Shown here piece by piece: positions 34,717-44,171 of a stretch of DNA of 64,000 bases. Location of the stretch: positions 21,041,792-21,105,791 of the forward strand of contig NC_072892.1 of assembly GCF_027943255.1 (NCBI RefSeq), read 5' to 3'. The notes beneath the pieces are model-generated. The model did not search any database and had not been told where the DNA came from. It saw only the letters and a program-made list of their open reading frames with translations. The position numbers and the translations under genes are program-made. Every line of letters begins with the position of its first letter. The stretch's first letter is position 1. This stretch comes from Anastrepha obliqua. Its lineage: Eukaryota > Arthropoda > Insecta > Diptera > Tephritidae.

Positions 34717-35304
34717 GGGTGATCAATCATGAGGTGCTTTTTTCAATAGTTAAAAAAAAACAAAAATGTAAATTATGTTCAAAACCTTTACTTATCATTT
34801 GAAAGGACATTCTTTGACATTTACTTTTTGAATATGACTTCATTCAAATGTTGGCCGCAACTACGCTTAAGGTGGTCCATTCTGAAGGTCCAATTTTCAA
34901 TCACTCGTTCGAGCATTTCGTGAATAACACGCGTAATGTTGGCTTCCAGAGCTTCAATCGTAGCTGGTTTATCAGCCGTTGTTTTCTCTGGGTGTAAAGG
35001 TAGCTCTTGAACCTGTTCTGGTTGCTCTTCATCGAAAATACGGCAATTTTGCTTATTGACGTAACCATTGAGCCAGAAATGCGCCTCATCGCTGAACAAA
35101 ATTTTGCTCGAAAACAGCGGATCTTCTTCAAACGCTGATTTTCATAATACAGTTGAACAATTTGTAGACGTTGTTGCGGTGTGAGTCTTTCCATGATGAA
35201 ATGCCAAACGCTGTTCAACAAATCCACGATGACAGTTTGCCACAACTCGCGCGCGATCTGTAAAAAAAACGCAAATGAAAAAAACTCCTCTTAATTGATC
35301 ACCC
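34717..35304 (-). mobile_element. DD41D (rosa-like) element with two internal deletions (588 bp)
   Basis: Ends GGGTGATCAATCATGAGGTG and the inverse GGGTGATCAATTAAGAGGAG are flanked by TATA. On the minus strand the transposase starts MERLTPQQRLQIVQLYYENQ, loses about 100 residues and, in another frame, continues with the first-Asp motif FSDEAHFWLNGYVNKQNCRIF. A second deletion then removes everything from LPLHPEKTT to ADKPATIEAL, including the second and third aspartates. The C terminus KRSCGQHLNEVIFKK is kept. Non-autonomous. Confidence 0.85.
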
Positions 35305-35570
35305 TATATAAATGAAATAATTCTATGAAAAATCCCTACTGATTGTATTTGCACTGTTTTGACGGATCACCCAATTTTCTATCGCTTACTCTTTTATACC
35401 CAAAATTCCTCTTAAACTGTATAAGTAACCAATTGGTAAGAATTCATATTTAGTAAATAAAATAATACAAAATATTTAATTACTAATGAAAAACAATTAT
35501 TAAGATAATATAAGATAAAATAATCTCTAAGATTGCATGAGAAGGTTTGCTTGGCTGTTCTATTAACAAT

Positions 35571-35700
35571 TTTGTTGTTCTAGCAGCATAAAATGTCCCC
35601 CAACAATTTTTGAGGCTTGCTGTTGGCGTAACAACCTTGCGACGGATATAAATCCGGGTCATACCGGCAACGTGGCCCGCCTGTCGTGGGAACGACATGT
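35571..35700 (-). repeat. Short CAA-tailed SINE-like repeat
   Basis: TTGTTGTTCTAGCAGCATAA at the left; TATAAATCCGGGTCATACCG and CCTGTCGTGGGAACGAC at the right. Same family as 2249-2392. Confidence 0.7.
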
Positions 35701-36129
35701 GTGTGTCTGGCAGCTGCCATTGGAGTCTAGTCATGGAGGCTAGAAACGATCGCAAAACTCTGAAAATCGACTACCGAAATGGTGGGTTTTCCGCAGACTA
35801 TTGAACAAATAAATAACCTGCGCCTCGCTGACGTGAATTGCTCATTTATATGAGGCGATTTAAAAATTAAATTAAATGAAAAAGGGAGAGGTTTGCTCTC
35901 TATTCATCACAGTAACCTAATTCTCAATAAACCTAGGATAGAATTGGGAACAACTGAGCGTATGTGCCGTTAACCTAGCCGTAACAATCCGAGATCTATA
36001 TTCCTTCTTTTCGCTATGGCATCGCTTTTAAAAAGGTGTGCTTAAATACCTGGGGATTTTATATTTATGAGCCGCTGGGTATTTGTATAATATAAATACA
36101 TTTTCAGAAACGATGTATGATTTTTTCGT

Positions 36130-36213
36130 GGCACAACATCAAAACACATATCTCAAATAGGAGGAGGAGCTAGGCTACACACCTAACAGAAGTGTACGCG
36201 CCAATTATATATG
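36130..36213 (+). mobile_element. SINE 3' end fragment
   Basis: GTGGCACAACATCAAAACAC, AATAGGAGGAGGAGCTAGGC and TGTACGCGCCAATTATAT match the last quarter of the tRNA-derived SINE. The head is absent. Confidence 0.65.
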
Positions 36214-36310
36214 ATTTTTTCGGAAACACTACCATAAAAATGCATCCAATTGAAAAATAATATTAAGTATAAATAATTATGAATAAAAAAGTGCGTGTAG
36301 AGAAAATGAT

Positions 36311-36332
36311 AGAGAGAGAGAGAGAGAGAAAG
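36311..36332. repeat. AG dinucleotide microsatellite
   Basis: About ten uninterrupted AG units, then AAGAATATATATC. Confidence 0.85.
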
Positions 36333-36571
36333 AATATATATCTAAATAAATTCACAACATTTGCAGAGAATACAAATAGACAAAATTTACAAAAAACGGA
36401 GAAGGATCGACCGGTGTAGGTAAACGCTGAACACAAACCGTGGTAACAACGCACACTACTCCCAGCGTTTATCATCCGCACAAACGCAGGGATTCCAGGA
36501 CCGCAGAAACGGCACAAATTACCGCAAGGCAATACCAATAAATCCAACACCGGAATGGATAGAACTTTATA

Positions 36572-37495
36572 AAGGGTGTTTTTTAGAGGTTAGGTTTTCA
36601 AGTTGGCACTACTTTTTTCGTAGATGGTCTTTTTGACAGCTGTCACTTGATTTATGCTCAGTTTGGTTTGCCATTTCATAATAAATAGACTTACACCTGA
36701 ACAACGTTTGCAAATCGTGCAAATTTATTACGAAAATAATGGTTCGGTTCGCGCGACGCATCACAAGAAAATTTTGTTCAGCGATGAAGCTCACTTTTGG
36801 TTGAATGGGTATGTCAATAAGCAAAATTGTCGCATTTGGAGTGAACATAATCCACAAGCCATTGCTGAGACGCCGTTACATCCTCAAAAAGTCACTGTTT
36901 GGTGTGCTCTATGGGCAGAGGGAATCATTGGTCCATATTTCTTTAAAAATGAAGCCGGCCATAATGTTACAGTCAATGGAGAGCGCTATAGAGCCATGAT
37001 TAATGACTTTTTCGTGCCTGAATTGGACGATGTTGATGTGGACGACCTTTGGTTCCAACATGACGGCGCTAAATGCCATACAGCCAACGCAACAATCGAT
37101 TTATTGAAGGAAACTTTTGGTGAGCGCATTATCTCGTGCCGTGGACCTGTGGCGTGGCCTTCAAGATCGTGCGATATAACACCGCTGGACTATTTCTTGT
37201 GGGGCTATGTGAAGTCGCGTGTCTACGCAGATAAGCCCGAGACGATTGACGTCTTGGAAGAGAATATTCGTCGCGTTATTGCTGACATACGGCCCCAATT
37301 GCTGCAAAAAGTGGTCGAAAATTCGGCCTCTCGGCTGGAATTTATTCGAGCCAGCCGCGGCAGCCACTTGCCCGAAATCATTTTTAAAACATAATGGCGA
37401 ACCCTTTATAATAAAGCTAAATTCTTGGCCATAACATTAAATTATATACGTTTTATTTCATCTTGAAAACCTAACCTCTAAAAAAAACGCCCAAA
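36572..37495 (+). mobile_element. DD41D (rosa-like) deletion derivative with open transposase frame
   Basis: Ends AAGGGTGTTTTTTAGAGGTT then AGGTTTTCAAG, with the near-inverse at 37463-37495. TA precedes the left end; the right flank is not a clean TA. The inner 20 bases of the ends are better conserved than the outer 8. The single frame 36654-37394 fills the element. Compared with 17438 and 34717, it lost the same transposase segment but kept a continuous frame. Confidence 0.85.
36654..37394 (+). CDS. DD41D transposase lacking most of the DNA-binding domain
   Basis: The open frame of 246 residues retains the start of the helix-turn-helix (NRLTPEQRLQIVQIYYENNG) and then runs, after a deletion of roughly 100 residues, into the whole catalytic domain. 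D44 is in ILFSDEAHFWLNGYVNKQN, D137 in LWFQHDGAKCHT and D179 in SCDITPLDYFLW, with 41 residues between the last two. The C terminus ASRGSHLPEIIFKT is intact. The family's usual initiator Met has become Ile, so the frame starts at a Met 11-12 codons upstream. Known family members are cut-and-paste transposases; this one probably cannot recognise its own ends. The lack of stops could mean recent origin or retained function; sequence alone does not decide. Confidence 0.75.
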   Translation: MLSLVCHFIINRLTPEQRLQIVQIYYENNGSVRATHHKKILFSDEAHFWLNGYVNKQNCRIWSEHNPQAIAETPLHPQKVTVWCALWAEGIIGPYFFKNEAGHNVTVNGERYRAMINDFFVPELDDVDVDDLWFQHDGAKCHTANATIDLLKETFGERIISCRGPVAWPSRSCDITPLDYFLWGYVKSRVYADKPETIDVLEENIRRVIADIRPQLLQKVVENSASRLEFIRASRGSHLPEIIFKT

Positions 37496-37811
37496 CAGTA
37501 GGCACCAAAAAAAATATATTTCCTACAAGTTTACACCAACAAACAAGCGCTAAAAAGTAGGCAGTGTTATTTCTCACTAGAAATTAGCAAGCACAAAACT
37601 CAAAAAAAAAAAAAAAAAAACTCAGGAAAATAGCCTAAAGTGTATTTAAGATGTATTTAAAGTATAACTCTCTCCCTCCTTTTCCTTTTCCTCTTCGTTA
37701 TATCTGTTTATATCTCTCTCGCGGAACGAAAATGCCCAAAACGTTGCATGGCCTTGAAAGCTTACTCTCCATTCTCTTCAAAAGTATATTTTGATAATGT
37801 TTAATATTAAT
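37496..37811. other. Unassigned short stretch
   Basis: Contains a poly-A run at about 37600-37620. No feature recognised. Confidence 0.45.
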
Positions 37812-37945
37812 TTCGTTTTTTGTAGCAGCAAAAACATTTCCCATACATGTACGGTGAGTACCGCTGGAGTGGCAGTCCTTGGCCGCATATATAGTAAATA
37901 CGGGTCGTTCCGGTAACGTAGAACCGACTGTCGTGGGAACGATAT
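37812..37945 (-). repeat. Short CAA-tailed SINE-like repeat
   Basis: TTTTGTAGCAGCAAAAACAT, TTCCCATACATGTACGGTGA, CAGTCCTTGGCCGCATATAT and CGTAGAACCGACTGTCGTGG in order. It is the best-preserved copy of the family in the window. Confidence 0.75.
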
Positions 37946-40110
37946 TAATTTCGTCTCCGACAACACTGCCAACACTACGGATACTTGTTGTCTAGGTGAG
38001 ATCTATTCAGATCAGCCCGATATACCTTACCTAAATGTATTCGTTTTGTCTGAATAATCTTATCATCTCATCTTATCTTCGTGAAAATAAGCCTTTAGCA
38101 TAAAGAATATTTTTTTGGCTCCGGAAATCACTCAGATTCGCGAGAATGAAAAATATATTTATTTCCAGCAAAGAACTCCAGTACTATTCTTCACAAGCAA
38201 ATGAACGTGGAGAATATTTTGTTGCTATTTTTAATACCACACAACATTCATGCCGATTTCTTAAAAATATCAGATTTTATACTCGTAGAAATCGTTGTCA
38301 AAGGAAGTAAACCACAAAGCGTTCATTGAAAATGTAATAGGCGCGCCCACTGCAGAAATACTAATGTAAAGTGGGAAAAGCTTTAGCAATGCTGCACAAG
38401 GCTACACACACTCCCTCTTCAGCACAGCCTTCGTAAGCCCGCCTCCTTTGACGCGCAATCTGCCACCCAATAGTATATAAACATCGTTGCTGCCGTCGTT
38501 AGTGCGCGTAAGTTGACGAAGATGTAATGACAGAAGCAAAGAATTTACGGAATATTCGTAAAACCTACTACGAAGTTGTCGTAGCCATCGCATCCTGTTT
38601 GGATGTCGTTTTATTTTTGCTATTGTGGCTCCGCCAATCTGCCCAGTTTCCTTTTACACTTCTCTGATTCGCCTGTATTGCTCGTACGCCTGTGACACTG
38701 ATGAATGAGTTCCGAAGTGGCTGAATCGTCCGCCGGACGTCATACACATTTAGAGTTATGTATGTAAGTATGTGTATAGCTGTGATTATAGAAAGAAGAT
38801 GAAATGATTACTTCACAGCTGTCATAAATTTTCTTCGAATATCCTGTTTCCGGTAGTATTTGCTGCCCATAATACCCCCGGTTACACCTTCACCCCTATA
38901 GACGCCTAGCGAACGAGTATTTGTGACCACACAATTTAGCGCAGAAACCAAAACCATTGTGGCACTCTCGCCCATCATTTGGTACCTTTATAATTGCGTG
39001 TAATTTAAAGAGGCGGTGGCTGCTGAACTGCGGTAGCTCTGGAGCCTGCTAATTATTTTCACGCGCTAAAATGTGGAATCTTACAAGAAAATTTCGGGTG
39101 CAATCACGTACGTGAATTGAAGCGGCCATGGCTGGCAGTGTTCCAACCCAAAGCCATACTCAAAATACGTCTACACTTATTTTGCTCGACTATTTTAACT
39201 GGTCTTACCTTATTGCTTGTTATTGATGTGTTACGCTGAAGTTGCACCTTTCAATTTTCAGTTTCCCAGTATGTATTTCTGAGGCTGCCTTGATAATGTG
39301 AGATTTCTTCACATTTAGCTTGGGATTTTGTTATTTGCAAAGTATATTTCGTTTGCACATTTACTTTAAATTTTTCACAAAACAAACACTTTTCTTTTGC
39401 ATTGTAGCATCGCTTTCGCTCTACCATTTCAACGTATCTTATAGGCTTATTATTTAATTTTTTTTGCTGTCGTTGTGGAATTTTTCACATAATTTATTTT
39501 TTCTTTTTTCACAACGTTTGCATTCGCGTTACCGTCTCGTTTTTCTCGTTTATTCGCTATACTCTTCATGTCTTCATTGCTGCACACCTTACAGCAGTGG
39601 ATAATTACAAGTGGAAAAATAAGGTAAAAGCAATTGAAAAAACCAGGCGAAAGACGACCCACCGTAATTCTTCACCTTGTCTTCTGCCACGAAATTTAAC
39701 AAATATGATTTTACACTTTATCCTTAACTCTTCTTTGGCTGAATTTTATATTTCAAACAACACAAGTACGCTAAATAACAATTCCATTATATTTTCGAAG
39801 CGTTAATGCGTCTGTAAATCCACAAAAACGAATATTTTCGTGCCGTCTTTGCAGAAAATAACTTACACGCCTCCAGTACTACCAACCTATGAAAATTAAT
39901 TCACCACTCATTGGACAATGGAAAATAAGGAAAAAAACTTAATTGGTAAAATAAGCGGAGGGTTCGTGTATTAGCTGCCAGTTCCACAAATAATGCTGCC
40001 ACACATCAGAATTTCTTTTGAGTTATCTAAATGGATCCTAGAATTAACTCAGGCGAGAATCTATGAAAGAAAAATTGGAAAAACTTTCCTTTACTACCAC
40101 GATATATTTG
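37946..40110. other. Unassigned non-coding stretch
   Basis: No gene, RNA or transposon recognised. Short frames (for example 38402-38593 and 39993-40220) lack family features. Confidence 0.5.
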
Positions 40111-40160
40111 AATGGGGGGCGGAGGGGGAGGGGGCGTGGCACCCCCCACCACGCCCATTA
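40111..40160 (+). other. G-rich tract with quadruplex and hairpin potential
   Basis: Runs of six, five and five G at 40114-40134 are separated by CGGA and A, then GGCGTGG; the complementary CCACGCCC at 40149-40156 could pair with GGGCGTGG at 40132-40139. It lies 250-300 bases before the palindromic satellite. Downstream, CCCTATAAAACCCCCGGG (40211-40228) contains a TATA-box-like string, but no gene start was found after it. Confidence 0.6.
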
Positions 40161-40412
40161 GAAAGAGCAAGGTCACACCATTATAACTGTGAAAGTCCCA
40201 ACCTCCTAGGGTCCCTATAAAACCCCCGGGAGAAGTTTAAAAATTAGGTTTTTTCCGACCACATTTGCAGTTTGTACTGAAATACAGTTGAAGAGAAGAG
40301 AATACAGCAGTCGACAACCCAGCAAGCATTTAACTTAGGTTTTATAATTCATAGCACTTATGAAAATGTTGTTTTATCTTAAAAGTTATGAGTGCCGATG
40401 GCGAGAATTTAG

Positions 40413-41418
40413 GCGATTTTTATTTCAAATTTTCAGCTTTTGTAAAAATATTTGTTTTTGTAATATATATGTATATTTGAAAGCAAAAATGCGCCGCAGG
40501 CGAAAATTTGGACTAAAAATCGCGCGATTTTTATTCCAAATTTTCAGCATTTGTAAAAATATTTGTTTTTGTAATATATATGTATATTTGAAAGCAAAAA
40601 AGCGCCGCAGGCGAAAATTTGGACTAAAAATCGCGCGATTTTTTTTCCAAATTTTCAGTGTTTGTAAAAATATTTGTTTTTGTAATATGTATGTATATTT
40701 GAAAGCAAAAAAGAGTCCGCAGGCGAAAATTTGGACTAAAAATCGCGCGATTTTTATTCCAAATTTTCAGTATTTGTAAAAATATTTGTTTTTGTAATAT
40801 GCATGTATATTTGAAAGCAAAAAAGAGTCCGCAGGCGAAAATTTGGACTAAAAATCGCGCGATTTTTATTCCAAATTTTCAGTATTTGTAAAAATATTTG
40901 TTTTTGTAATATGTATGTATATTTGAAAGCAAAAAAGCGCCGCAGGCGAAAATTTGGACTAAAAATCGCGCGATTTTTATTCCAAATTTTCAGTATTTGT
41001 AAAAATATTTGTTTTTGTAATATATATGTATATTTGAAAGCAAAAAAGCGCCGCAGGCGAAAATTTGGACTAAAAATCGCGCGATTTTTATTCCAAATTT
41101 TCAGTATTTGTAAAAATATTTGTTTTTGTAATATGGATGTATATTTGAAAGCAAAAAAGCGCCGCAGGCGAAAATTTAGACTAAAAATCGCGCGATTTTT
41201 ATTCCAAATTTTCAGTATTTGTAAAAATATTTGTTTTTGTAATATATATGTATATTTGAAAGCAAAAAAGCGCCGCAGGCGAAAATTTGGACTAAAAATC
41301 GCGCGATTTTTATTCCAAATTTTCAGTATTTGTAAAAATATTTGTTTTTGTAATATGCATGTATATTTGAAAGCAAAAAAGCGCCGCAGGCGAAAATTTG
41401 GACTAAAAATCGCGCGAT
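40413..41418. repeat. Tandem satellite, 111-112 bp unit, about nine copies, palindromic
   Basis: The marker CGCGCGAT recurs at 40521, 40632, 40744, 40856, 40967, 41078, 41189, 41300 and 41411, a spacing of 111 or 112. Each unit contains TAAAAATCGCGCGATTTTTA, a perfect 20-base palindrome, flanked by GAAAATTTGG and its inverse CCAAATTTTC, so about 44 bases can form a cruciform. The first unit (40413-40520) is divergent and the last stops inside the palindrome. Two units carry a one-base insertion (AAGAGTCCGCAGG in place of AAGCGCCGCAGG). Because 111 is a multiple of three, long frames stay open by chance. Confidence 0.95.
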
Positions 41419-41424
41419 AATAAT

Positions 41425-42078
41425 ATAAGAGTTATTCCCTTTATGTTGACTGGGTTTTTCTCATTTCGCTTTGTTCTTCTCTCTCTCATCGTTCGTTTGA
41501 CAGTTCGCTCCTCACATTTATTCTGCACGGCATTACAAACGTTTAGAAGAACATTTGTAATAATAAAATTCTAATAGAATTTGTAGTATTATTTAGTGAA
41601 AATAGCTTTAAATCAATTCTTCAATTAATAAAGAGTGTTTATAAGTGAATTCGTTACTTTTCTGTGTTTGTATTTAAGTGAAATAAGCGTCTGTAATAGG
41701 GCATTTTTTCAAGCTTATGCAAAAAAGGTGCATTTTTAACGTTAAATATTGCTATTAATTCTTAATTTTAATTTATAAAAAGTAATATAAATCAAAAGGC
41801 TGATATAGTGACTACATTTGCGTGTTATAATTTTTAAATTCGGTCCACGCACTTAGACATTATAAGCAAATATATCGTGGTAGAAAAGGAAAGCTCAGCC
41901 GAAAAATTCACTAGAGCAACACTAATATTTTCATATAGAATATTTTTTTCAATATAGTGATTTGAATGTCAAAATTGCAATCAGAGCATAAACAAACAAA
42001 GCAACAACAAAAAACCAGATCACTTTGACATTCAAACCACCAAATCATGAGCTGCTCTAGTAACGACACCTTGTATAG
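41425..42078. other. Mostly unassigned; possible small MITE 41908-42070
   Basis: ACTAGAGCAACACTAAT at about 41909 and the inverse of ACTAGAGCAGCTC at about 42048-42060 may be the ends of a small hAT-like or Tc1-like MITE. Evidence is weak. 41425-41900 holds nothing recognised. Confidence 0.35.
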
Positions 42079-42128
42079 ATTCGCCTTGGAATTAAGCAAG
42101 GCGAATTGAGTATCTAAGGTGGCGCCAT
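42079..42128. mobile_element. Two MITE ends facing each other
   Basis: ATTCGCCTTG (42079-42088) and CAAGGCGAAT (42097-42106) form a perfect 10-bp inverted pair with an 8-base spacer. Continuing outward, the right arm reads TGAGTATCTAAGGTGGCGCC and the left arm, on the minus strand, CTATACAAGGTGTCG. Both resemble the termini of the MITE at 43005-43211 (AAGGCGCATCTATTAAAGGT). It may be two adjacent insertions meeting end to end. Confidence 0.5.
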
Positions 42129-43004
42129 TAAAAAACAGTTACTTTTAACGCGATTTTGACAAGTCTGACATCAGCTCCCTTGGCAGTACAAAGTAAACGG
42201 TCAAAACCAACAAAAGTAGGAGAAATTACATGCTTGTACAAGTTCAGTGAATGGCTTGGTAGTATTCTGATTTGTGAGATTTTAACTAATCAAACTAATG
42301 AGAACGAAGTGCCGTGTCTTAAATTGTGAAAGCGTAAATTAATGTAAAGCCTCCAAATGCAGTTTATTTGCGTTTTTATGCGGAAGACACTGTGGCAAGA
42401 AAATATGTGTGTGCGCGTATAATTTCTTGTGCTTGGTGGTTTCCATTGCTTTAGTCTACTCATCGTCTTCACAAACAACTAATTCCCCTTCCTTTTGCAT
42501 ATTTATTCATGGGCTCTTACGACACGGCGAATTCGGAAGGCACAATCGTGTATTCTATCATTCTTGGGAATTAAAATATCTAAATTTGATATAAGAAAAT
42601 AATGTTTCAACGCTATTTTGTACATAGTTTCCCAGACGACCATTGTGCACGATGATGTAGCTTAAAAAGCTTTAGTTTTGCACAAAAAAAAAATAATGGT
42701 AATTTGCTATGCTATTCGAACAATTTTCGCGCTTGTATTTTATCAATTCATTCCTAGCATTAAATATTTTCTTGCTTATATCTTCTGTGTAAATAAAAAG
42801 TACATATATTCTATTTGGTTCTTCGGTTTCTCAAACTCAGTAAGAAAGGGTAGCTCGATATGTTAGTTAATATATTAGTTGATTCCCACAATACACTTCC
42901 AACAAAAAGCGCACACACTTACAAACAGCAACTTTAACGCTGCAATACAACCCAATAAACTGTTCGAAAAAAAGTAGTGATAGTGATTTTGTAGCTGTAA
43001 AACT
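42129..43004. other. Unassigned non-coding stretch
   Basis: May include the body of the MITE starting at 42097. No other end was found. No gene recognised. Confidence 0.4.
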
Positions 43005-43211
43005 AAGGCGCATCTATTAAAGGTGGTGTTGGTAAATCAGCTGATTTGTTTTGCTTTCTTTCGCCGTGTCCAGGTGGCTGGCTGTCAGCTCAGAATGAAA
43101 CAAGGCGAATTCATTATTTGTTTTATAGTTTTCCCAATACCTTGCTTTGACAATGAAACGTACAGAACATTGTTGTTAGTCTAGTGCCACCACCTTTAAT
43201 GAATGCGCCTT
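43005..43211. mobile_element. 207-bp MITE with AAGGCGC ends
   Basis: The ends AAGGCGCATCTATTAAAGGT then GGTG, and the inverse AAGGCGCATTCATTAAAGGT then GGTGG, match over 22 of 24 bases. The left flank is TA-like; the right is not, so the target duplication is uncertain. Non-coding interior. Confidence 0.75.
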
Positions 43212-44171
43212 GTCATAAAAGCTATGACATTTTCATAACATTTTTAGAAAAATAATTTAAATTTAATGTGTGAAATGAACAAAAAGCTGGAATTAAATAT
43301 GAACTCAAAAATTAAGAAAAGCAATTTAATTTACGAACGCAAATCCAAGGAGATCAAAGATTTGGCTTATTACAAGGTGGCTCAAAATTAATCATCCAAT
43401 ATTGTAATGAACGAAAAAATTATAGCAATATTCTTGCTTTGCTAAAAAAATTATACTTGTACGGCGTTGAAGGAAATGAGACTATCTGGTTTAAGTTGTT
43501 TTTTAAATCAAATACGCAATCAAAGAACGACGGAAAAAAGGGCCAGTGTCAGATATAGAACTAATTCTACAAAATGTAAAAATTTAAATATATGCAAATA
43601 GTGTCTTAATCTACGCAAAAGCCGAAAGTTCAGAATAACAAGTGATATCGACTGAATTATTGAATGGTATAATATAAACAAACTGAGAATAAACAGACTA
43701 AAAAAAATGATTATTTTAAATACACACGAAAGTTTTATTGTAAAACCACTTGTAAATATATTGCAGACTTAACAAAAATAAAATACTTGGAAATAATAAA
43801 AATTATTAAATTTAAGCTCAAAGACATCTGTAAAGAAGCGGTAAAAATAAACTGACTTTCTAAAGAAAATATGACACGTAATATACCATATATTATATTA
43901 TGTTATAATAAAACTTCATTTTGAGTACTGGCTCTGCTATAATCACAAAATAAATGTGTGGACAACAAAACGGCTGCTGTGTGGCTATTCTCCATAAGAT
44001 GCCGCGCTTTTGCCTGCTGTCAAAACAAACCCATCTGATGACAACAATATGACATCTGTGCACGTTTTGCGCAATTTTCATTTTAGCTATCTGCACTGTT
44101 GCCCCTTTGTGAACACTAAAGTCGTGTTTTTTATGCGTAATTTAAGAAAGTAATTAGTAATTTTCTGAATT
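43212..44171. other. Region upstream of Elp1, with one MITE end
   Basis: CAAGGTGGCTCAAAATTAAT at about 43374 is one end of the MITE family seen at 744-950; its partner end was not found. The last 300 bases before the Elp1 start show no TATA box; TTTTCATTTTAGCTATCTGC (about 44076-44095) could lie near the transcription start, but this is guesswork. Confidence 0.4.

Larger units (their letters stand above)
35701..36571. other. Mostly unassigned; SINE tail and AG microsatellite
   Basis: Between short CAA-tailed repeat and the DD41D element there is a SINE 3' fragment (36130-36213) and an AG run (36311-36332). The minus frame 36263-36550 is not supported. Confidence 0.45.

Noticed and set aside
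40360..41420. Open frames of 139 and 169 codons in the satellite
   Set aside because: They are the product of a 111-bp repeat without stops; the one-base insertions in two units break the frame.
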